A stretch of 64,000 nt of DNA. It comes from Cinclus cinclus. Lineage: Eukaryota > Chordata > Aves > Passeriformes > Cinclidae. Below, in pieces: positions 59,298 through 64,000 of the stretch. Location: NCBI RefSeq assembly GCF_963662255.1, contig NW_026912169.1, positions 124,001 to 188,000 of the forward strand, written 5' to 3'. Position 1 is the stretch's first letter. The number at the start of each line of letters is the position of its first letter. A program made the position numbers and the translations under genes. The notes under the pieces were generated by a model. That model was not told the DNA's origin. It saw nothing but the letters and a program-made list of their open reading frames with translations, and made no database searches.

Positions 59298-60676
59298 AGT
59301 CCCGGAGGCTGCTGAAACCAAGGCTGTGTTCTGCCTCTTCATTCTTGCCTTCCTGTGCTCCAGCGAGAAGTGAAGCTCTGGCACGGCATTCAGCTTTGCC
59401 GCCTCTCTGCACGGAAAGCACTAGACAGAACTAGTGTGCTTCGTGCATGCTCTCTCCTCGCTTTTATGGTCACTGCTCTGCTTTTTGCTTGGCAGCGTTC
59501 CAAGGGTCCACGGCATACCTCTTGCACAGCGAGAGGTGGCCGGCGAGGAATACTTGCTGGCTTAAGTCGTTCCATGCTCAAGGCATTCATCAGAGCAGCA
59601 CAATGCGGGAAAAGAGGGGGGAACATTGCAGGACAAATTTCTATGCTGGATCATGATTGTCTGCGAGACAGCTCTTCGCAGCGCGAGTATTTGGCCAGGC
59701 TGAAATCAGCGCCACGGGAAGCCAATCTGACAAGCGGAGTGCAACGAGCGCGGCGATATGGGGCCACTTGGCAGGTGGCCGAAGAAAGACGGCTGCCCCG
59801 CGAATGGGGTGCCAGAAGGCAAGTTTCAGCAGGGCGTTCCGGGCGAGCTTAATGTGTAGCCGCAGTTGTTCTAGGCGAGATTGTAGCCGAGAAGCTTTCC
59901 GTCTCCATTCACGAGACAAGAAAAGCAGAACGCAATGGTCTAGAGGGTTGAGAAGAAAAGTGCTCGTAGCGAGCTCGTTGCGGCAGAAGCGAAAGCCAGG
60001 AGCAGCGTGCTCACTGCGAGAAGTAGACGGCGCTTCGCCTCCTTGGGAAGGAAATGGCGTCTGGGCACGAACGGCAGCCAGCGAAGCTTCAGAACAGCAG
60101 GCTGTTCTGCTCAGCGTACGAGCCTGAAGTGAGTGGCAAGGGCTAAGGGGACAGTTCCAAGGCATCTAGCTTTCCTGCTAGCAATGCCATTTCTACCCTG
60201 CTGTGGAAAACAATGTCCTTTGCCCTTCTGCTCCGAGAGGCACAGAGCACCTCGGCAGACGCAGTGCAGAGGGAAAGGACACAGTATCCGAGGGAGCGGG
60301 ACGCCGCTTAGGCGGGCAAAGCAGAAAGGTGCCGCCTGGCACTGGCTTTGACTCCCTGAGCTGCCTTGCTAGGACAGCAGCTGCCGAAAGCTGGCAACTA
60401 GGCTGCCAGAGTGCAGAATGTAGGCGGTCTGGCACGCCTGCTTGCCGAAAGCCAGTATCAGCGAGACAGCGTGCTAGGCTCTGTTTCACAGCACCCTGGA
60501 GAACACGCACTTGAAGAATGCCCTCTCTGCTCCGCAAAAGCTCTGCCACAGTGAAGGTGGAAGAAGCAGCCTGTGGCCACGGGCAGAGCTGGTCAACAGC
60601 TGCGCCTAACTTTCCCAAGCTGCGAGAGCATTCTCAGCCGAGTTCTGCTTTGACAGAGCTATTGCTGAACTTTTGC
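59298..60676 (+). repeat. Satellite monomer 44 (chimera)
   Basis: The left part is type A or unit-33 like (354T/362G, 388G, 634C, 777G). The right part equals unit 31, including the rare 1040T (916A, 1002G/1004A, 1066G, 1212A, 1255T, 1274C). The switch lies between monomer 634 and 916 (window 59931-60213). Confidence 0.95.
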
Positions 60677-62055
60677 AGTCCCGGAGGCTGCTGAAACCAA
60701 GGCTGTGTTCTGCCTCTTCATTCTTGCCTTCCTGTGCTCCAGCGAGAAGTGAAGCTCTGGCACGGCATTCAGCTTTGCCGCCTCTCTGCACGGAAAGCAC
60801 TAGACAGAACTAGTGTGCTTCGTGCATGCTCTCTCCTCGCTTTTATGGTCACTGCTCTGCTTTTTGCTTGGCAGCGTTCAAAGGGTCCACGGCATACCTC
60901 TTGCACAGCGAGAGGTGCCCGGCGAGGAATACTTGCTGGCTTAAGTCGTTCCATGCTCAAGGCATTCATCAGAGCAGCACAATGCGGGAAAAGAGGGGGG
61001 AACATTGCAGGACAAATTTCTATGCTGGAACATGATTTTCTGCGAGACAGCTCTTCGCAGCGCGAGTATTTGGCCAGGCTGAAATCAGCGCCACGGGAAG
61101 CCAATCTGACAAGCGGAGTGCAACGAGCGCGGCGATATGGGGCCACTTGGCAGGTGGCCGAAGAAAGACGGCTGCCCCGCGAATGGGGTGCCAGAAGGCA
61201 AGTTTCAGCAGGGCGTTCCGGGCGAGCTTAATGTGTAGCCGCAGTTGTTCTAGGCGAGATTGTAGCCGAGAAGCTTTCCGTCTCCATTCACGAGACAAGA
61301 AAAGCAGAAAGCAATGGTCTAGAGGGTTGAGAAGAAAAGTGCTCGTAGCGAGCTCGTTGCGGCAGAAGCGAAAGCCAGGAGCAGCGTGATCACTGCGAGA
61401 AGTAGACGGCGCTTCGCCTCCTTGGGAAGGAAATGGCGTCTGGGCACGAACGGCAGAAAGCGAAGCTTCAGAACAGCAGGCTGTTCTGCTCAGCGTACGA
61501 GCCTGAAGTGAGTGGCAAGGGCTAAGGGGACAGTTCCAAGGCATCTAGCTTTCCTGCTAGCAATGCCATTTCTACCCTGCTGTGGATAACATTGTCCTTT
61601 GCCCTTCTGCTCCGAGAGGCACAGAGCACCTCGGCAGACGCAGTGCAGAGGGAAAGGACACAGTATCCGAGGGAGCGTGGCGCCGCTTAGGCGGGCAAAG
61701 CAGAAAGGTGCCGCCCGGCACTGGCTTTGACTCCCTGAGCTTCCTTGCTAGGACAGCAGCTGCCGAAAGCTGGCAACTAGGCTGCCAGAGTGCAGAATGT
61801 AGGCGGTCTGGCACGCCTGCTTGCCGAAAGCCAGTATCAGCGAGACAGCGTGCTAGGCTCTGTTTCACAGCACCCTGGAGAACACGCACTTGAAGAATGC
61901 CCTCTCTGCTCCGCAAAAGCTCTGCCACAGTGAAGGTGGAAGAAGCAGCCTGTGGCCACGGGCAGAGCTGGTCAACAGCTGCGCCTAACTTTCCCAAGCT
62001 GCGAGAGCATTCTCAGCCGAGTTCTGCTTTGACAGAGCTATTGCTGAACTTTTGC
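60677..62055 (+). repeat. Satellite monomer 45
   Basis: Same haplotype as units 32 and 43. Units 43 and 45 are the matching members of a 2-unit (2,758 bp) repeat. Confidence 0.95.
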
Positions 62056-63434
62056 AGTCCCGGAGGCTGCTGAAACCAAGGCTGTGTTCTGCCTCTTCAT
62101 TCTTGCCTTCCTGTGCTCCAGCGAGAAGTGAAGCTCTGGCACGGCATTCAGCTTTGCCGCCTCTCTGCACGGAAAGCACTAGACAGAACTAGTGTGCTTC
62201 GTGCATGCTCTCTCCTCGCTTTTATGGTCACTGCTCTGCTTTTTGCTTGGCAGCGTTCCAAGGGTCCACGGCATACCTCTTGCACAGCGAGAGGTGGCCG
62301 GCGAGGAATACTTGCTGGCTTAAGTCGTTCCATGCTCAAGGCATTCATCAGAGCAGCACAATGCGGGAAAAGAGGGGGGAACATTGCAGGACAAATTTCT
62401 ATGCTGGAACATGATTTTCTGCGAGACAGCTCTTCGCAGCGCGAGTATTTGGCCAGGCTGAAATCAGCGCCACGGGAAGCCAATCTGACAAGCGGAGTGC
62501 AACGAGCGCGGCGATATGGGGCCACTTGGCAGGTGGCCGAAGAAAGACGGCTGCCCCGCGAATGGGGTGCCAGAAGGCAAGTTTCAGCAGGGCGTTCCGG
62601 GCGAGCTTAATGTGTAGCCGCAGTTGTTCTAGGCGAGATTGTAGCCGAGAAGCTTTCCGTCTCCATTCACGAGACAAGAAAAGCAGAACGCAATGGTCTA
62701 GAGGGTTGAGAAGAAAAGTGCTCGTAGCGAGCTCGTTGCGGCAGAAGCGAAAGCCAGGAGCAGCGTGCTCACTGCGAGAAGTAGACGGCGCTTCGCCTCC
62801 TTGGGAAGGAAATGGCGTCTGGGCACGAACGGCAGCCAGCGAAGCTTCAGAACAGCAGGCTGTTCTGCTCAGCGTACGAGCCTGAAGTGAGTGGCAAGGG
62901 CTAAGGGGACAGTTCCAAGGCATCTAGCTTTCCTGCTAGCAATGCCATTTCTACCCTGCTGTGGAAAACATTGTCCTTTGCCCTTCTGCTCCGAGAGGCA
63001 CAGAGCACCTCGGCAGACGCAGTGCAGAGGGAAAGGACACAGTATCCGAGGGAGCGTGGCGCCGCTTAGGCGGGCAAAGCAGAAAGGTGCCGCCCGGCAC
63101 TGGCTTTGACTCCCTGAGCTTCCTTGCTAGGACAGCAGCTGCCGAAAGCTGGCAACTAGGCTGCCAGAGTGCAGAATGTAGGCGGTCTGGCACGCCTGCT
63201 TGCCGAAAGCCAGTATCAGCGAGACAGCGTGCTAGGCTCTGTTTCACAGCACCCTGGAGAACACGCCCTTGAAGAATGCCCTCTCTGCTCCGCAAAAGCT
63301 CTGCCACAGCGAAGGTGGAAGAAGCAGCCTGTGGCCACGGGCAGAGCTGGTCAACAGCTGCGCCTAACTTTCCCAAGCTGCGAGAGCATTCTCAGCCGAG
63401 TTCTGCTTTGACAGAGCTATTGCTGAACTTTTGC
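62056..63434 (+). repeat. Satellite monomer 46
   Basis: Alleles: 204C, 354A/362T, 388G, 634C, 713C, 777G, 911A/916T, 1002T/1004G, 1066T, 1212C, 1255C, 1274C. Same as unit 33 except the 354/362 pair, which matches unit 13. Confidence 0.95.
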
Positions 63435-64000
63435 AGTCCCGGAGGCTGCTGAAACCAAGGCTGTGTTCTGCCTCTTCATTCTTGCCTTCCTGTGCTCCAG
63501 CGAGAAGTGAAGCTCTGGCACGGCATTCAGCTTTGCCGCCTCTCTGCACGGAAAGCACTAGACAGAACTAGTGTGCTTCGTGCATGCTCTCTCCTCGCTT
63601 TTATGGTCACTGCTCTGCTTTTTGCTTGGCAGCGTTCCAAGGGTCCACGGCATACCTCTTGCACAGCGAGAGGTGGCCGGCGAGGAATACTTGCTGGCTT
63701 AAGTCGTTCCATGCTCAAGGCATTCATCAGAGCAGCACAATGCGGGAAAAGAGGGGGGAACATTGCAGGACAAATTTCTATGCTGGATCATGATTGTCTG
63801 CGAGACAGCTCTTCGCAGCGCGAGTATTTGGCCAGGCTGAAATCAGCGCCACGGGAAGCCAATCTGACAAGCGGAGTGCAACGAGCGCGGCGATATGGGG
63901 CCACTTGGCAGGTGGCCGAAGAAAGACGGCTGCCCCGCGAATGGGGTGCCAGAAGGCAAGTTTCAGCAGGGCGTTCCGGGCGAGCTTAATGTGTAGCCGC
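63435..64000 (+). repeat. Satellite monomer 47, first 566 bases only
   Basis: Cut by the window end at monomer 566. Visible alleles 204C, 261T, 354T/362G and 388G fit type A or the unit 16/33 group. The array evidently continues to the right. Confidence 0.95.

Larger units (their letters stand above)
56540..62055 (+). repeat. 2-unit repeat (units 42-43 and 44-45)
   Basis: Units 43 and 45 match at all catalogued sites. Units 42 and 44 share a type A left part and a unit 31-like right part, differing at 634, 777, 1040 and 1198. The period is 2,758 bp. The same pairing occurs once at units 31-32, 13 units to the left of 44-45. Confidence 0.7.
1..64000 (+). repeat. Satellite/macrosatellite array, 1,379-bp monomer, about 46.4 copies
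   Basis: The same 1,379-base text recurs from end to end, all in one orientation. For example, the stretch opening with agtcccggaggctgctgaaa starts at 1, 1380, 2759 and so on to 63435, always exactly 1,379 apart. The variable monomer positions I could identify are 179, 204, 222, 242, 261, 272, 319, 320, 354, 362, 379, 388, 414, 452, 458, 471, 510, 612, 614, 634, 713, 716, 777, 781, 782, 818, 911, 916, 946, 1002, 1004, 1040, 1066, 1198, 1209, 1212, 1255, 1274, 1318 and 1326; a few silent ones may have been missed. Most are shared by many units in different combinations, which is typical of concerted evolution. Both window ends lie inside a monomer, so the true array is longer. The satellite family is not one I can name. 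Human SST1/NBL2 has monomers of similar size, but I cannot show homology. Confidence 0.98.

Noticed and set aside
1..64000. CRISPR array or prokaryotic repeat locus
   Set aside because: The repeats are 1,379 bp and directly abutting, with no spacers and no cas-like genes.
1..64000. Identity with human SST1/NBL2 or another named 1.4-kb macrosatellite
   Set aside because: Only the size class agrees. I cannot recall or compare the sequence reliably.
1..64000. rRNA or tRNA gene cluster
   Set aside because: No conserved rRNA core segments or tRNA B-box (GGTTCGAATCC-like) string was seen in the unit.
1..64000. Telomeric repeat tracts
   Set aside because: There are no runs of TTAGGG or related short repeats in either orientation.

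Overview
The whole 64,000-base window is one uninterrupted head-to-tail tandem array. The repeat unit (monomer) is exactly 1,379 bp. With the phase fixed at position 1, the window holds 46 complete monomers (1-63434) and the first 566 bases of a 47th (63435-64000). No array edge, interruption, inversion or foreign insertion is visible, so the array continues beyond both ends of the window. Monomers differ only by single-base substitutions. I catalogued 40 variable positions, and typical pairs differ at up to about a dozen of them, so identity is about 99% or more. I found no net insertion or deletion in 46 copies.

This is the signature of eukaryotic satellite or macrosatellite DNA, not of a gene region. 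I found no protein-coding gene, RNA gene, mobile element, CRISPR array or prokaryotic operon that I can support. Each monomer carries several open frames on both strands (up to 174 codons). They overlap one another, look low-complexity and unlike known proteins, and vary with the amino-acid-changing to silent ratio expected without selection, so I treat them as chance frames. The monomer is mid-50s percent GC and CpG-rich (about 73 CpG in unit 1 by hand count, roughly 0.7 of expectation). A vertebrate (perhaps bird-like) host is my guess from general sequence texture. Nothing in the window fixes the species.

By region: units 1-13 (1-17927) are the most mixed, with partial 3-unit and 4-unit periodicities and an allele (261A) seen nowhere else. 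Units 14-31 (17928-42749) contain a duplicated 4-unit block (units 16-19 and 20-23), a 5-unit echo (23-25 and 28-30) and several monomers identical at a distance. Units 32-33 repeat units 15-16 almost exactly. Units 34-41 (45508-56539) use only two haplotypes, in the order A A B A B A A B, which points to recent local amplification. Units 42-47 (56540-64000) are 2-unit repeats with clearly chimeric members. Together the array records repeated unequal exchange and gene conversion. Positions called 'monomer n' below are relative to each unit's first base and equal window positions in unit 1.
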